Assembly: GCA_001298545.1 (NCBI GenBank)
Contig: LJCX01000030.1
Coordinates: 186,001 to 250,000, forward strand
Direction: 5' to 3'
DNA: 64,000 nucleotides
DNA from: Actinobacteria bacterium OV320
Lineage (GTDB): Bacteria; Actinomycetota; Actinomycetes; Streptomycetales; Streptomycetaceae
Part shown: in pieces, positions 8,388 through 17,135 of the stretch
How positions within the stretch are numbered: position 1 is the stretch's first letter
Layout of the letters: the number at the start of each line of letters is the position of its first letter
Position numbers and translations under genes: made by a program
Notes under the pieces: generated by a model
Told to the model about the DNA's origin: nothing
Database searches by the model: none
Seen by the model: the letters and a program-made list of their open reading frames with translations, nothing else

Positions 8388-9266
8388 ATGCCCGAGAGCG
8401 TGCCGGTGCGCTGCCCGGCCTGTCGGCGCGAGCGCCTCTACACCGCGCCCTGCTACCCGTGCGCGTGCGGTGCTCCCGTCACGCCCGTGCTCGACCGGCG
8501 GACGGCGCCGACGACCGTCGTGCACCGGGCGTGGGACGACGAGTGGGTCGCCCTGCGCTGCCCCGCCTGCCACCGCCGACATCAGTGGCCACACCCTGAA
8601 CTCGGCTGCGCCTGCGGAGCGGTGATAAGAATCCCGGTGACCGACCCGGTGACCGAGCCGGCCCCTAAGCCGGGACCAAGGCCCGAGCCCGGACTAGGAC
8701 CCGAGCGGGGACCAGGGCCCGAGCGGGAGCCAAGCCCAAGGCCCGAGCCGGGGCCACGGCCCGAGCCGGGGCCAGGGCCCGAGCCCGAGCCGGGGCCAGG
8801 GCCCGGAACAACCGCGCCGCCGTCGACGCCGACACCGCCGCCACCGCAATCCCCACCTGCACCGGCACCGGCACCGGCAGCACAACGGCGTGCCTTTCGA
8901 CCCGTCGCCATCCGTACCGCCCGCGACGCGGTCACGACCGCCGCGCTCTATCTGAACTGGCTCGGGCACGGGGACATCCGGCGGGCCGATCAGCGGCCCA
9001 CCTCCGGCATCGGCCTCGCCGCCCGCGGGCTCGTGGCCCAGGTGGACCCCAGCGTGCGCCCGGCCTCACTGCGGGACGTGGAATGTCTGTGGCTGACGGC
9101 CATGACGGAATCCGCGGACTGCGTCTACTTCTCCCTGGCCGGATACGCCGAGGAGGCCCGCGCCCGCGCCGACCAATTACGCGTACCGCTCTTCGTGCTG
9201 GACCTGACGGGCACCCCGCAGCCGGTCAACGCGATGGCCGACGCCCTCGACGCCGGGGACGCCTGA
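8388..9266 (+). CDS. Double zinc-ribbon protein with Pro-rich linker and Mrr-like C-terminal domain
   Basis: 292 residues from ATG 8388, preceded by GGAGGAGGAC; the open frame reaches further upstream but without protein character. Two CPAC...CxCG zinc ribbons occupy residues ~6-25 and ~47-66. A long low-complexity linker of PGPEPG-type units (~80-165) follows. The C-terminal domain (VTTAALYLNWLGHGDIRRAD to VPLFVLDLTG) looks like the nuclease-fold domain of Mrr-type restriction endonuclease-like proteins, but a full PD-(D/E)xK set could not be confirmed, so activity is uncertain. It is divergent from gcl; no methylase or partner nuclease is nearby. Confidence 0.65.
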   Translation: MPESVPVRCPACRRERLYTAPCYPCACGAPVTPVLDRRTAPTTVVHRAWDDEWVALRCPACHRRHQWPHPELGCACGAVIRIPVTDPVTEPAPKPGPRPEPGLGPERGPGPEREPSPRPEPGPRPEPGPGPEPEPGPGPGTTAPPSTPTPPPPQSPPAPAPAPAAQRRAFRPVAIRTARDAVTTAALYLNWLGHGDIRRADQRPTSGIGLAARGLVAQVDPSVRPASLRDVECLWLTAMTESADCVYFSLAGYAEEARARADQLRVPLFVLDLTGTPQPVNAMADALDAGDA

Positions 9267-9267
9267 G

Positions 9268-9426
9268 GTGACGGCCATCGCCGCGAGAAACCCGGACAGC
9301 CTGGACAGCCCGGACATGCCTAGCTGCCCGGACAGCCCGCCCGAGCAGCCCGAGCAGCCGGAGCAGCCGGAGCAGCCGGAGCAGCCGGAGCAGCCGGAGC
9401 AGCCGGAAGCACGGAAACCCCGCTAA
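9268..9426 (+). CDS. Possible small Glu-Gln-Pro repeat protein (52 aa)
   Basis: GTG at 9268 follows the stop of the zinc-ribbon gene by 1 base, inside TGAGGTG. The frame is open to TAA at 9424-9426 and overlaps the end of the convergent acyl-CoA synthetase gene by 4 bp. The C-terminal half is EQP repeated seven times. It is in frame with the DNA repeat and closely follows an expressed gene, but it may simply be an expanded spacer that happens to be open. Confidence 0.3.
   Translation: MTAIAARNPDSLDSPDMPSCPDSPPEQPEQPEQPEQPEQPEQPEQPEARKPR
9343..9405 (+). repeat. 9-bp tandem repeat GAGCAGCCG, 7 copies
   Basis: Seven near-identical copies between the zinc-ribbon gene and the end of the acyl-CoA synthetase gene. 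Confidence 0.85.
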
Positions 9427-11054
9427 CGGCCGTACCCCTCGCGCAGCTCGATCTTCCGCACCTTCCCCGAGACGGTCATCGGGAAGGCCTCCATGATCCG
9501 CAGCCTGCTCGGGATCTTGTAGTGCGCCAGCCGGCCCTCGCAGTAGGCGCGCAACTCCTCCAGCGACAGCGGGTCCGCCGCGTCGGCCGGGATCACACAG
9601 GCGAGGACCTCCTCGCCGTACTTCTCGTGCGGGACGCCGACGACCTGCACGTCCCGGATCCCCGGGTGGCCGTAGAGGAACTCCTCGATCTCGCGCGGGT
9701 AGATGTTCTCCCCGCCCCGGATGATCATGTCCTTGATCCGGCCGACGATCTCGACGTAACCGTCTTCACGCATCACCGCCAGGTCCCCGGTGTGCATCCA
9801 GCGCCCCGCGTCGATCGACTCGGCGGTCTTCTCCGGCTCGTTCCAGTAACCGAGCATCACGCTGTACCCCCGGGTGCACAGCTCGCCCGCGACGCCGCGC
9901 GGCCGGGTCACGCCGTCCACCGGGTCCACGACCTTCACCTCGATGTGCGGCAGGGCTCTTCCCACGGTGCCGGTGCGGTGCTCCAGGTCGTCCTCCCGGC
10001 GGGTCTGGGTGGAGACGGGCGAGGTCTCGGTCATGCCGTAACAGATCGACACCTGCGCCATGTTCATCTCGGCGACCACCCGTTTCATCACCTCGACCGG
10101 GCAGGGCGAGCCCGCCATGATTCCGGTGCGCAGGGAGGAGAGGTCGTAGGTCGCGAAGTCGGGCAGGTTCAACTCCGCGATGAACATGGTCGGCACGCCG
10201 TACAGGGAGGTGCAGCGCTCCTGTTGGACCGCTTCCAGCGTGGCCTTCGGGTCGAAGGACGGGGCCGGGACGACGATGCAGGCGCCGTGCGAGGTGGCCG
10301 CCAGGTTTCCCATCACCATGCCGAAGCAGTGGTAGAAGGGCACCGGGATGCAGATCCGGTCCTGCTCGCTGTAGGCGATCGACTCGCCCACGAAGTAACC
10401 GTTGTTGAGAATGTTGTGGTGGGAGAGGGTGGCTCCCTTGGGGAAGCCTGTAGTGCCCGAGGTGTACTGGATGTTGACGGGGTCGTCGCAGGACAACTCG
10501 TTTCTGCGGGTGCGGAAGGCCTCGTCGAGGTCCGGCGTTCCGCGCCGCAGCAAGGCGTCCCAGCTCGGATCCCCGATGTAAACGGTCTCCTGCAGTTGCG
10601 GGCATCTGCCGCGTACCTGCTCGACCATCGCCCGGTAGTCGCTCGTGCGGTGGTTGAGCGAGGCGAACAGCACGGAGATCCCGGCCTGGCGGAGGACGTA
10701 CTCGACCTCGTGCGTGCGGTACGCCGGGTTGATGTTCACCATGATCGCGCCGATCCGGGCGGTGGCGTACTGGACGAGCACCCACTCCGCGCAGTTGACC
10801 GCCCAGATGCCCACCCGGTCGCCCTTGGCGACCCCGCTCGCGAGCAGCGCGTACGCCAGCCGGTCGACGTCCTCGACGAATCGGCGGTACGTCCAGCGCC
10901 GCCCGGACGGCACGTCGACCAGCGCCTCGCGGTCCGGCCACCGCTGCGCCGTCCGGACCAGGTTGTCGCCGATGGTGTCCCCGAGCAGCGCGGTCGCGCT
11001 CGTCCCGTGCGCGTACGAAACGGCCTTGCCCCGGGCGTACGACTCCTCGCTCAC
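9423..11054 (-). CDS. AMP-binding acyl-CoA synthetase (fatty-acyl-CoA ligase)
   Basis: 543 residues from GTG 11054, overlapping the upstream synthetase stop by 4 bp. ANL-superfamily motifs are complete: P-loop YTSGTTGFPKGATLSHHN, A5-type CYGMTETSPVSTQT, the hinge region MHTGDLAVMREDGYVEIVGR, IRGGENIYPREIEEFL, and the catalytic lysine in MTVSGKVRKIELRE near the C-terminus. The family activates a carboxylic acid with ATP and CoA through an acyl-adenylate. The sequence resembles medium/long-chain fatty-acid ligases, but the substrate is not shown. It is the second gene of a two-synthetase operon. Confidence 0.9.
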   Translation of the reverse strand: MSEESYARGKAVSYAHGTSATALLGDTIGDNLVRTAQRWPDREALVDVPSGRRWTYRRFVEDVDRLAYALLASGVAKGDRVGIWAVNCAEWVLVQYATARIGAIMVNINPAYRTHEVEYVLRQAGISVLFASLNHRTSDYRAMVEQVRGRCPQLQETVYIGDPSWDALLRRGTPDLDEAFRTRRNELSCDDPVNIQYTSGTTGFPKGATLSHHNILNNGYFVGESIAYSEQDRICIPVPFYHCFGMVMGNLAATSHGACIVVPAPSFDPKATLEAVQQERCTSLYGVPTMFIAELNLPDFATYDLSSLRTGIMAGSPCPVEVMKRVVAEMNMAQVSICYGMTETSPVSTQTRREDDLEHRTGTVGRALPHIEVKVVDPVDGVTRPRGVAGELCTRGYSVMLGYWNEPEKTAESIDAGRWMHTGDLAVMREDGYVEIVGRIKDMIIRGGENIYPREIEEFLYGHPGIRDVQVVGVPHEKYGEEVLACVIPADAADPLSLEELRAYCEGRLAHYKIPSRLRIMEAFPMTVSGKVRKIELREGYGR

Positions 11055-12727
11055 CGGAAGTCCTCCTCGCGGTACTCGTCCGGCGAACCCGCCTCGGTCG
11101 CCTCCCGCAGCTCGATGCGGCGGATCTTGCCGCTCACCGTCTTGGGCAGCGGGGCGAACTCCAGGCGGCGGACGCGCTTGTACGGGGCGAGGACCTCGCG
11201 GGAGTGCTCGAACAGCACCTTCGCGGTGTCGGGGCCGGGCTGCCAGCCCTCGGCGAGCACGACGTAGGCCTTGGGCACGGCGAGGCGCAGCTCGTCCGGG
11301 GCGGGGACGACCGCCGCCTCGGCGACCGCCTCGTGCTCCAGCAGCGCGCTCTCCAGCTCGAAGGGGCTGATCTTGTAGTCGGAGGCCTTGAAGACGTCGT
11401 CGGACCGGCCGACGTAGGTGAGGTAACCGTTCTCGTCGCGGCTGCCGATGTCGCCGGTGCGGTAGTAACCGCCGGCCATCACCTCCGCCGTGCGGTCGGG
11501 GTCGCCGTGGTAGCCGGTCATCAGGCCGACCGGCCGGGCCGCCAGGTCCAGCGCGATCTCGCCCTCCTGCGCGCCCGGCGCGCCCGACACCGGGTCGAGG
11601 AGCTCCACCCGGTAGCCGGGGCTCGGCCGGCCCATCGAGCCGGTCTTCAGGTCCTGTCCGGGACTGTTGGCGATCTGCACGGCCGTCTCGGTCTGCCCGA
11701 AACCGTCCCGGACGGTCACCCCCCAGGTGCGCCGCACCTGCTCGATGACCTCGGGATTGAGCGGCTCGCCCGCGGCCACCGCCTCGCGGGGCGGGGTGCC
11801 CAGCTGGGTGAGGTCGGCCTGGATGAGCATGCGCCAGACGGTGGGCGGGGCGCAGAACGTGGTGACCCCGGCCCGGTCCATCTCGGTCATCAGCCGGGCC
11901 GGGTCGAAGCGGGTGTAGTTGTGGATGAAAACGGTTGCTTCGGCGTTCCAGGGGGCGAAGAGGTTGGACCAGGCGTGCTTGGCCCAGCCGGGCGAGGAGA
12001 TGTTGAGGTGCACGTCGCCGGGCCGGAGCCCGATCCAGTACATCGTCGACAGATGCCCGATCGGATACGAGGTGTGGGTGTGTTCCACCAGTTTGGGGCG
12101 GGCGGTCGTACCGGAGGTGAAGTAGAGCATCAGCGGGTCGTCGGCGAGGGTGGGGCCGTCGGGCGTGAAGCCGGCCGGGGCCGAGTAGGCGTCCTCGAAC
12201 GGCTGCCAGCCCTCGGGTGCGCCGCCGACCGCGATGCGCAGGTAGTCGCCGGGGACCTCGTCGAACTTGCCGGTGTCCTCGGTGCGGACGAGGACGTGCC
12301 GGATGCGGCCGCGTTCCACGCGGTCGGTGAGGTCGGCGGGGCCGAGCAGCGGAGTGGCGGGGACGACGACGGCCCGCAGCTTCATCGCGGCCAGCGCGGT
12401 CTCCCAGAGTTCGGCCTGGTTGCCGAGCATGACGAGGATGCGGTCCTCGGCGGCGACGCCCCGCCCGCGCAGCCAGTTCGCGAGCCGGTCGGAGCGCTCC
12501 GACAGTTCGGCGAAGCTGAGACGGGTTTCGGAACCGTCTTCTTCCACGATGTGCAGGGCGGTGCGTCCGTTGCCGTCCGCGATGACGTCGAACCAGTCGA
12601 GGGCCCAGTTGAAGTGCTCCGGGCGGGGCCACTCGAAACGCTCGTAAGCGGTTGTGTAGTCCTCGCGGTGTTCCAGCAGGAAGTCGCGGGCTCTGCGGAA
12701 ACGCTCCGTCGCCGTCGCCGTCGTCAT
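11051..12727 (-). CDS. AMP-binding acyl-CoA synthetase, acetyl-CoA synthetase-like
   Basis: 558 residues from ATG 12727, with CGGAGGAC upstream. Motifs: LYFTSGTTARPKLVEHTH (P-loop), DGFGQTETAVQIANSPG, GGYYRTGDIGSRDENGYLTY, YKISPFELESAL, and the C-terminal lysine in KTVSGKIRRIELRE. The N-terminal NWALDWFDVIADGN segment and the overall form resemble acyl-CoA synthetases of the medium-chain (MACS)/acetyl-CoA synthetase type rather than the second gene's type. Translation is coupled to the downstream synthetase by a GTGA overlap. It is divergent from the GAF-LuxR regulator gene. Confidence 0.9.
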   Translation of the reverse strand: MTTATATERFRRARDFLLEHREDYTTAYERFEWPRPEHFNWALDWFDVIADGNGRTALHIVEEDGSETRLSFAELSERSDRLANWLRGRGVAAEDRILVMLGNQAELWETALAAMKLRAVVVPATPLLGPADLTDRVERGRIRHVLVRTEDTGKFDEVPGDYLRIAVGGAPEGWQPFEDAYSAPAGFTPDGPTLADDPLMLYFTSGTTARPKLVEHTHTSYPIGHLSTMYWIGLRPGDVHLNISSPGWAKHAWSNLFAPWNAEATVFIHNYTRFDPARLMTEMDRAGVTTFCAPPTVWRMLIQADLTQLGTPPREAVAAGEPLNPEVIEQVRRTWGVTVRDGFGQTETAVQIANSPGQDLKTGSMGRPSPGYRVELLDPVSGAPGAQEGEIALDLAARPVGLMTGYHGDPDRTAEVMAGGYYRTGDIGSRDENGYLTYVGRSDDVFKASDYKISPFELESALLEHEAVAEAAVVPAPDELRLAVPKAYVVLAEGWQPGPDTAKVLFEHSREVLAPYKRVRRLEFAPLPKTVSGKIRRIELREATEAGSPDEYREEDFR

Positions 12728-12913
12728 CTGTCCTCCGTGCTTTCTTGGCTTGCTCGGTCCTGCGCCTTCGGGGCGCTCTCGGCCCCTGCGGCTCACTCCC
12801 GTGGTGCCGGACCATTGCCGGGCGGCTCTCTGCCATCGTGTAATCCGTGATGCAGGTCTCACTACCCCCGGACGGGGGTGTGCGGCACCACGCCGCGCGG
12901 AAAGGGCGAGAAC

Positions 12914-13798
12914 GTGGCGGCAGACGCGGCCGGAACGGTGGAGATTCGCGGTGCGCTGGCGCGGCTGCGGCGGGCGACGGGGCTGCCGGTCGCCTTCGGC
13001 GGTCTGGTGGAGCCGGGGCGGCAGCGGATGCGGATCAGCGAGTTCAGCGGCGCGGCCGGTCTCGCGCTGCGCGGACTGGCGGTGACCTCCGGAAACGGTC
13101 TCGGCGGCAAGGCGGTGGCGCTGGCCCGCCCGTGCGCGGTGACCGACTACTCCCTCTCCCGGCAGATCAGTCACGAGTACGACGCGGCCGTCGCGGAGGA
13201 GGGCCTGCGCTCGGTGCTGGCGATCCCGGTGGTCGTACGGCGCCGGGTGCGCGGGGTGCTGTACGGCGCCCTGCGCACGGCCCAGCCGCTGGGCGACCGC
13301 ACGCTGACCGCGGCCGTGCAGGCGGCGCGGGACGTGGAGCAGGCGCTGGTGGTCGGGGACCAAGCGCGGGACCTGCTGACGGCGGCCCGGCCGGGCACCG
13401 CGGGCGCGGGGTCCGGTGCGGACACCGGTCCCGGCGCCGGGGCGGGGGCGGGGGCGGGGGCCGGCTGGGAGCAGGTGCGCGAGGCGCACACGGCGCTGCG
13501 CGCCCTGGCCCCGCGGATCGCCGATCCGGCCCTGCGCGCCGAGCTCCTCGAGGTCTGCGGGCTGCTGGCGTCGGGGCCGGCGGAGCGGTCGGCGGGGCAG
13601 CCGGTCGCCCTGGCCCCGCGTGAGCTGGACGTGCTGGCGTGGGTGGCGGCGGGGGCGACGAACGCGGCGGCGGCCGAGCGGCTGGGGCTGCGCCCGGAGA
13701 CGGTCAAGGGCTATCTGAGGTCGGCGATGCGCAGGCTGGGCGCGCGCACCCGGGGAGAGGCGGTGGTCGCGGCCCGGAGGGCGGGCCTGCTGCCCTGA
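12914..13798 (+). CDS. GAF-domain LuxR-type transcriptional regulator
   Basis: 294 residues from GTG 12914, preceded by AAAGGGCGAG; an upstream in-frame start at 12878 lacks a good site. The N-terminal ~150 residues form a GAF-like domain (GNGLGGKAVALARPCAVTDY, VLAIPVVVRRRVRGVLYGAL). A Gly/Ala-rich linker and a helical stretch follow, then a LuxR-type helix-turn-helix at the C-terminus (LAPRELDVLAWVAAGATNAA through LGLRPETVKGYLRSAMRRLG). It is divergent from the two acyl-CoA synthetases and is their likely regulator, probably sensing a small ligand. That link rests on position. Confidence 0.88.
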   Translation: MAADAAGTVEIRGALARLRRATGLPVAFGGLVEPGRQRMRISEFSGAAGLALRGLAVTSGNGLGGKAVALARPCAVTDYSLSRQISHEYDAAVAEEGLRSVLAIPVVVRRRVRGVLYGALRTAQPLGDRTLTAAVQAARDVEQALVVGDQARDLLTAARPGTAGAGSGADTGPGAGAGAGAGAGWEQVREAHTALRALAPRIADPALRAELLEVCGLLASGPAERSAGQPVALAPRELDVLAWVAAGATNAAAAERLGLRPETVKGYLRSAMRRLGARTRGEAVVAARRAGLLP

Positions 13799-14021
13799 TC
13801 GCGGGGCGCGCAACATGCCCGTAGCGCGGGCGGTGCAAGATGCGTGGGAGCAGGGATCACATCAAGCCAGGGAGGCCCCTCACGACAAGAGACCATTCAT
13901 TCACCGTCTCCATGAATTTCCCTATGCGTCACGTTGTTATATGCCTCACCACGCCGTGTCTCCGAATTTCAAAGGGACGTTGCCTAGAATTTGGCCCGGA
14001 CACGACACTCGGAGGGGAGCG

Positions 14022-16841
14022 GTGACCGTGCGACGGGACTTCAAGGAGCCTGCCAGATGCCGCCCCGACCTGGTCATCGGCAGGGACGAGCTGTTCACGG
14101 CCGCCCGTGACCAGCTGACGCGGGGCGGCAGTGTGCTGCTGCACGGCCCGGCCGGAATAGGAAAGTCGACCGTGCTGCGGGCATTGGCCGCGGATTACGG
14201 CGAGGCGGCCCGCACCGTCCTGCGCTGCTCGGCGACCGAGTCCGAATCCCACCTCCCCTTCCTGGCTCTGGCCGACCTCTTCGGCCTCGTGCTGGACGAG
14301 ATCTCGGACAAGCTGCCCGTCGCCCAGCGCACGGCCCTGGAGTCGGCGCTCACCGGCCGAGGCGAATCGACTCTGCAACGCGACGGCCTCGCCCTGCGGC
14401 TGGCCGTGCTGTCGGCCCTGCGCGCGCTCGCCGCCGCGGGTCCCGTCCTGCTCGTCGCCGACGACCTCCAGTGGCTGGACTCGGCCAGCGCCGAACTCCT
14501 CGGCTTCGCCGCCCGCCGCCTCGGCGACACCCCCGTCCAGTTGCTGTGCGCGGTGCGGACGGAGGAGCAGGAGTACGACCGTCATCTACGCGCGTCCCCG
14601 CCCGACACCCTCGCCGTCCGGCTCAACCCCCTCTCCCGCGCCCAGGTCTCCGCGCTGCTCGACCACCGCGGCTACACCGACCTGCCCCGCTCGACGATGC
14701 GGGAGATCCACCGCACCAGCGGCGGCAACCCGCTCTTCGCCCTGGAACTGGGCCGCGCCCTCGGCGAGAGCCCGACGCCACCCCGGCCCGGCGAGCCCCT
14801 GCCGGTGCCGACCTCGCTGCGTGCCCTGGTCCTCAGCCGTCTCGACATGCTGTCCGACGAGGCCCGCCGCACCCTGCTCGTGGCCAGCGCCGGCGCCCGC
14901 CCCACGCTGGCCCTGCTGCACGCGGCCGGCCGCGAGAACGCCGAGGCGGAGACCGCGCAGGCGGCGGCCCTCGGGCTGCTGGCGACGGAGCCCGAGGGGC
15001 CGGCCGTACGCTTCGCGCATCCGCTGATCTCGGCCGCGCTGTACGCGGAGGCGCCCGCCCAGGAGCGCCGGGCCGCGCACGCCGCGCTGTCCACCGCCGC
15101 CTCCGATCCGATCGAGCGGGCCCGCAACCTCGCCCTGGCCACCACCGGCACCGACCCGGAGGTCGCCGCCCGGCTCGCCGAGGCCGCAGCGCTCGCCCGC
15201 GACCGGGGCGCCCCCTCGGTCGCCGCCTCCCTCGGGCTGCTGGCCGCCCGGCACACCCCGCCGGACGGCGCCCCCGCCCCGGACGACCGGCGGCTGCAGG
15301 CCGCCGAGGACGCGATCACCGCCGGCGAGGTGGACCTCGCCCGGGACATCGCGCGCGAGGTGCTGACCCGGGCCACCGTGCCCGCCGAGCGGATCCGGGC
15401 CTGGGAGGTGGTGATCGAGGCCGCCGGGCAGTCCCTGGGCGAGGTCGACGCCGTCTTCCCGCAGGCCCTCGCCGACGCCGGTGACGACCCGCGGCTGCTC
15501 GCCCTGGTCCACTACCGGCTGGCCTGGCGCAAGCTGATCGTGGAGGGCGACTTCGCCGAGGCCCGCGAGGAGGCCGCGCACACGGCCGACCTGGCGGCCC
15601 GCGGGGACGACCGGCGCACCGAGCTGATGGCGCTCTCCTTCCAGGCCTCGACCGAGACCCTGATGGGCCACCCGAACGCCCCCACCACCATCAAGCGGGC
15701 CCTGCGGGAACCCCAGGACCCCTACGTGGCGTGCCATCACAACGGCGTCGGGGCGGCCCGGTTCCGCTGGCTGCTGATGAGCGATCAGCTCCCCGAGGCC
15801 CGGTCGACCATCACCGCGCTGCTGCGCGAGGTGCGCCGGCGCGGCATGGTCGAGAGCGAGGTGCACTTCCAGCGCTTCCTCGCCGAGACCGAACTGCGCT
15901 CCGGACACTGCGGGCGCGCCCTCGACCTGGCCCGCGAGAGCCTCCGGCTGGCCCGGGACTCCGGCATCGGCCTGGGGGCCTCCGCGATGCTGGCCTCCCT
16001 CGCCGAGGCCTCCGGCGGTGACGTCGACCGGGCGCTGGCCCTGGCCCGGGAGGCGGCCGGGAAGGCCGAGGAGGACGGCGACCAGATGTACGTCTCGCGC
16101 GCGCTGGCCGCGCTGGGCCACGCCCGGTTGGTGGCCGGGGACGCGGCGGGCGCGGTCGGCTCGCTGCGCCGGGTGCGGGAGCTGGAACAGGGACTGGGCA
16201 TCACCGATCCCGCCCGGGGCCGCTGGCAGGGCGACCTCGCCGAGGCGCTGGTCCGGGTCGGCGAGCCGGGCGAGGCCCAGGACGTCATCGACGTGACGCG
16301 CGAGCACGCGCTCCGGCTGGGCCGGGAGAGCGTGCTGGCCGTGCTGGACCGGGCGGAGGCGCTGGTGCGGGCGGCGCGCGGCGACCACGAGGCGGCGCTG
16401 TCCCGGCTGACGTCCGTTCAGGACCGGCTGGCCAAGCTGGGGTACGGCCTGGAGGAGGCACGGGCGGCGTTCGCGCTGGCCATGCTGCGCACCGGGCGGC
16501 CGGGCCCGACGTCGTACGACGAGGCGTCCCGGCTGTTCCGGCGGTGCCGGGCGCTGCCCTGGCTGCGCCAGGTGGACGCGGCGATCGCGGCGGCCGCGCC
16601 CGAGACGGTCGCCGTGGCCCCGCAGACGGCTCCCCCGTCCGATGCGCTGGAGGGGCTCGCCTCGATGGAGCGTCAGGTCGCCGCGCTCGTCATGGAGGGC
16701 GCGACCAACCGGGAGATCGCCGCGCGTCTGTTCATCAGCGTCAAGACGGTCGAGGCGACCCTGACCCGGGTCTACCGCAAGCTGGGGATCCGTTCGCGGG
16801 TGGACATCGTCCGACTGGCGGCGGGGCGTCACGCGAAGTGA
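14022..16841 (+). CDS. Large ATP-binding LuxR-family regulator (LAL family)
   Basis: 939 residues from GTG 14022, with GGAGGGGAG upstream; GTG 14028 is an alternative. The N-terminal AAA-like ATPase has Walker A (LLHGPAGIGKSTVLRAL, ~residue 40) and Walker B (LLVADDLQWLDSAS). A long helical TPR-like middle region follows, with a C-terminal LuxR helix-turn-helix (MERQVAALVMEGATNREIAA, then ISVKTVEATLTRVYRKLGIR). This is the architecture of MalT/LAL regulators, which bind a ligand and ATP and activate nearby operons. There is no obvious partner; the trypsin gene is 0.3 kb downstream on the same strand. A short AT-richer region before the start (13890-13960) probably holds the promoter. Confidence 0.92.
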   Translation: MTVRRDFKEPARCRPDLVIGRDELFTAARDQLTRGGSVLLHGPAGIGKSTVLRALAADYGEAARTVLRCSATESESHLPFLALADLFGLVLDEISDKLPVAQRTALESALTGRGESTLQRDGLALRLAVLSALRALAAAGPVLLVADDLQWLDSASAELLGFAARRLGDTPVQLLCAVRTEEQEYDRHLRASPPDTLAVRLNPLSRAQVSALLDHRGYTDLPRSTMREIHRTSGGNPLFALELGRALGESPTPPRPGEPLPVPTSLRALVLSRLDMLSDEARRTLLVASAGARPTLALLHAAGRENAEAETAQAAALGLLATEPEGPAVRFAHPLISAALYAEAPAQERRAAHAALSTAASDPIERARNLALATTGTDPEVAARLAEAAALARDRGAPSVAASLGLLAARHTPPDGAPAPDDRRLQAAEDAITAGEVDLARDIAREVLTRATVPAERIRAWEVVIEAAGQSLGEVDAVFPQALADAGDDPRLLALVHYRLAWRKLIVEGDFAEAREEAAHTADLAARGDDRRTELMALSFQASTETLMGHPNAPTTIKRALREPQDPYVACHHNGVGAARFRWLLMSDQLPEARSTITALLREVRRRGMVESEVHFQRFLAETELRSGHCGRALDLARESLRLARDSGIGLGASAMLASLAEASGGDVDRALALAREAAGKAEEDGDQMYVSRALAALGHARLVAGDAAGAVGSLRRVRELEQGLGITDPARGRWQGDLAEALVRVGEPGEAQDVIDVTREHALRLGRESVLAVLDRAEALVRAARGDHEAALSRLTSVQDRLAKLGYGLEEARAAFALAMLRTGRPGPTSYDEASRLFRRCRALPWLRQVDAAIAAAAPETVAVAPQTAPPSDALEGLASMERQVAALVMEGATNREIAARLFISVKTVEATLTRVYRKLGIRSRVDIVRLAAGRHAK

Positions 16842-16858
16842 GGAATCCGCGGGTTAAC

Positions 16859-16873
16859 TGCCCCTCAGGGGCA
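16859..16873. terminator. Short GC palindrome after the LAL gene
   Basis: TGCCCCTCAGGGGCA is a perfect palindrome 17 bp after the stop. It is a plausible but small hairpin. Confidence 0.35.
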
Positions 16874-17135
16874 CCCCACCCCCGGCGGGTGCCGGGCCCC
16901 GCGATGCGGGTTCTCTGAGCGCCCCCTCGGCGGCGACTGTGGCTTCCCTGAGCCGACCGAGGGTTTTCCCTGCCCCAACTCCCTTAGGGGGTTCCCTCAT
17001 TGGGGAAACGGGTGCCGGGTTCTAGCTTAAGGGATGTGCCGCTCGCCCGGGCATACGGGGGTCGGTCCCGCGACCCCCGTGTAACCCCCCACACCCGCGC
17101 GACCCCCCACCGGCAATCCCCCACCGAGGAGATCC

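Noticed and set aside
12740..12836. N-terminal extension of the 11051-12727 synthetase region reading from 12836
   Set aside because: The long minus-strand frame begins in a different reading phase from the synthetase. The true start, ATG 12727, has a good ribosome site.
14586..16832. 748-codon open frame on the minus strand
   Set aside because: Antisense to the LAL regulator; no recognisable domain.
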